Shown here piece by piece: positions 43,025 through 43,519 of a stretch of 43,519 nucleotides of DNA; position 1 is the stretch's first letter; each line of letters begins with the position of its first letter. A program made the position numbers and the translations under genes. Source of the DNA: a bacterium D16-56 (GTDB lineage: Bacteria > Bacillota > Clostridia > Lachnospirales > Lachnospiraceae); contig RAYY01000038.1 in NCBI GenBank assembly GCA_003611875.1, positions 1-43,519 of the forward strand, in the 5' to 3' direction. Below the pieces are notes generated by a model. That model was not told the DNA's origin, did not search any database, and worked only from the letters and a program-made list of their open reading frames with translations.

Positions 43025-43427
43025 GATTCACGCTTCCTCCTTCACTTTTTAGGTTTCTCTTTACGGTCGAACTGTCACAGCCAAGAATGTCGGAAATCTC
43101 CTCTAAGCTGTATCCTTTTTTCTTTAACACATAAATTCTTTGGTTTCTTTCTGTCCTTCCTGGTGCTGCCGTCTGGTCTGGCGGCCTGCCTCTTGGTAAA
43201 GGACGGCCCCGGCTCTGTTGCCCTGGGCCATTGTCGTAGAGCCTTCGGGCTGTACTGGCGCCGACACCGTTTAAAATGGCGATAATCAGGCAGAAACAGC
43301 CGTCCATGTCGTATACTCTGGTCGCTGAATTCTTTTCATTGGTCTTTTTTGTCTCCTCCTTTCCGGCGGGTTTTGCACGCAAAAAAGAGACATCGTTCCA
43401 TTTTTTGTATGGTAAGTAGGTAATCAT
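42957..43427 (-). CDS. Helix-turn-helix protein with AT-hook-like cores
   Basis: A protein of up to 156 residues. Residues ~95-125 form a helix-turn-helix (Lys-Gly-Tyr-Ser-Leu-Glu-Glu-Ile-Ser-Asp-Ile-Leu, Ser-Ser-Thr-Val-Lys-Arg) like the DNA-binding parts of transposases and regulators. Two Arg-Gly-Arg-Pro cores (~72-81), AT-hook-like, lie just before it. The start is unsure because no ribosome binding site precedes the ATG at 43427. An ATG near 43304 is an alternative. The last part overlaps the DUF5688 start by 68 bases. Confidence 0.55.
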   Translation of the reverse strand: MITYLPYKKWNDVSFLRAKPAGKEETKKTNEKNSATRVYDMDGCFCLIIAILNGVGASTARRLYDNGPGQQSRGRPLPRGRPPDQTAAPGRTERNQRIYVLKKKGYSLEEISDILGCDSSTVKRNLKSEGGSVNHDTGDICGGDEDQSSGKGREPL

Positions 43428-43438
43428 CAGTATCTACA

Positions 43439-43468
43439 AATTCATCCCCATATTTGGTAAGATGAATT
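43439..43468. promoter_or_regulatory. Inverted repeat between divergent genes
   Basis: A perfect 8-bp inverted repeat (AATTCATC, 14-base spacer, GATGAATT) lies just upstream of the HTH gene and of a possible plus-strand gene. It could be an operator for the HTH protein. Confidence 0.4.
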
Positions 43469-43471
43469 CAA

Positions 43472-43519
43472 ATGATGGAGGTGATACCAATAAATACGAA
43501 TGATCCTATAATTTCAAGA
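43472..43519 (+). CDS. Possible start of a plus-strand gene, cut by the window edge
   Basis: An ATG at 43472 opens a frame that runs to the window edge (16 codons, starting Met-Met-Glu-Val-Ile-Pro). A GGAGGTG follows inside it, so the true start may instead be a later non-ATG codon. Too little is visible to name the product. Confidence 0.3.
   Translation, partial: MMEVIPINTNDPIISR

Larger units (their letters stand above)
25190..43519. mobile_element. Integrative element (left end) with three serine recombinases, continuing past the window
   Basis: From about 25190 to the window edge all clear genes lie on the minus strand and belong to families typical of integrative and conjugative elements of gut Clostridia: three large serine recombinases, DUF6870, PcfJ, PcfK-like, DUF5688 and PAPS-reductase-like proteins. 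The element splits a SpoVB-like gene. Relaxase, coupling protein and type IV secretion genes are not in the visible part. A palindromic stretch (AAGTAAGGG...CCCCTTTACTT) lies just inside the boundary at 25194-25258. Confidence 0.85.

Overview
The window looks like the chromosome of a spore-forming member of the Lachnospiraceae (Clostridia). This is inferred from the Bacillus-like order spoIIAA-spoIIAB-sigF-spoVAA-spoVAB-spoVAC, a T-box in front of valS, and several protein families (DUF4364, DUF5716, DUF5717, DUF5688, DUF6870) that I know mainly from this group. Nearly all genes lie on the minus strand.

Region 1 (about 1-6,200) is the sporulation block. spoIIAA, spoIIAB and sigF control the forespore sigma factor and are followed by a 49-codon membrane-protein gene and by spoVAA, spoVAB and spoVAC, which encode parts of the dipicolinate channel. 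spoVAD and spoVAE are absent. The spoVAB-spoVAC gap holds nine 15-bp repeats that are G-rich on the transcribed RNA. Downstream of spoVAC lies a 1.7-kb cassette with its own promoter, four small genes including a DUF3791-DUF3990-DUF3791 set (a probable ADP-ribosyltransferase toxin module) and its own terminator. A second, still in-frame copy of the last 35 codons of spoVAC sits on its far side.

Region 2 (about 6,200-24,050) is core chromosome: a TPR membrane protein, a 43-codon gene, folC, valS with a T-box and promoter, a DUF5717-DUF5716-TPR operon, a divergent DUF4364 regulator, a large palindromic repeat, an orphan HicB-like gene, tRNA-Ser(CGA), and the iscS-iscU-mnmA-amidase operon with a consensus promoter.

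Region 3 (about 24,330-43,519) starts with a spoVB/MATE-like gene that stops after 288 codons, where an integrative element begins. The element runs past the right edge. Its left end carries three overlapping large serine recombinase genes. Behind them, all on the minus strand, are conjugation-accessory and unknown genes: DUF6870, a Cys-rich protein, a zinc-ribbon protein, an AAA/DUF4143 ATPase with its own terminator, a DUF6809-like protein, PcfJ, a DUF7666-like protein, a PcfK/AcrIIA9-like protein, a PAPS-reductase-like protein overlapping a Cys-rich partner, DUF5688 and an HTH protein with AT-hook-like cores. No relaxase, coupling protein or VirB4 is visible, so whether the element is conjugative or only mobilizable cannot be decided here. 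The features that most deserve a second look are the interruption of the sporulation gene, the cassette in the spoVA locus, the G-rich repeat, and the shared C-terminal clamp-like motifs in three element proteins.
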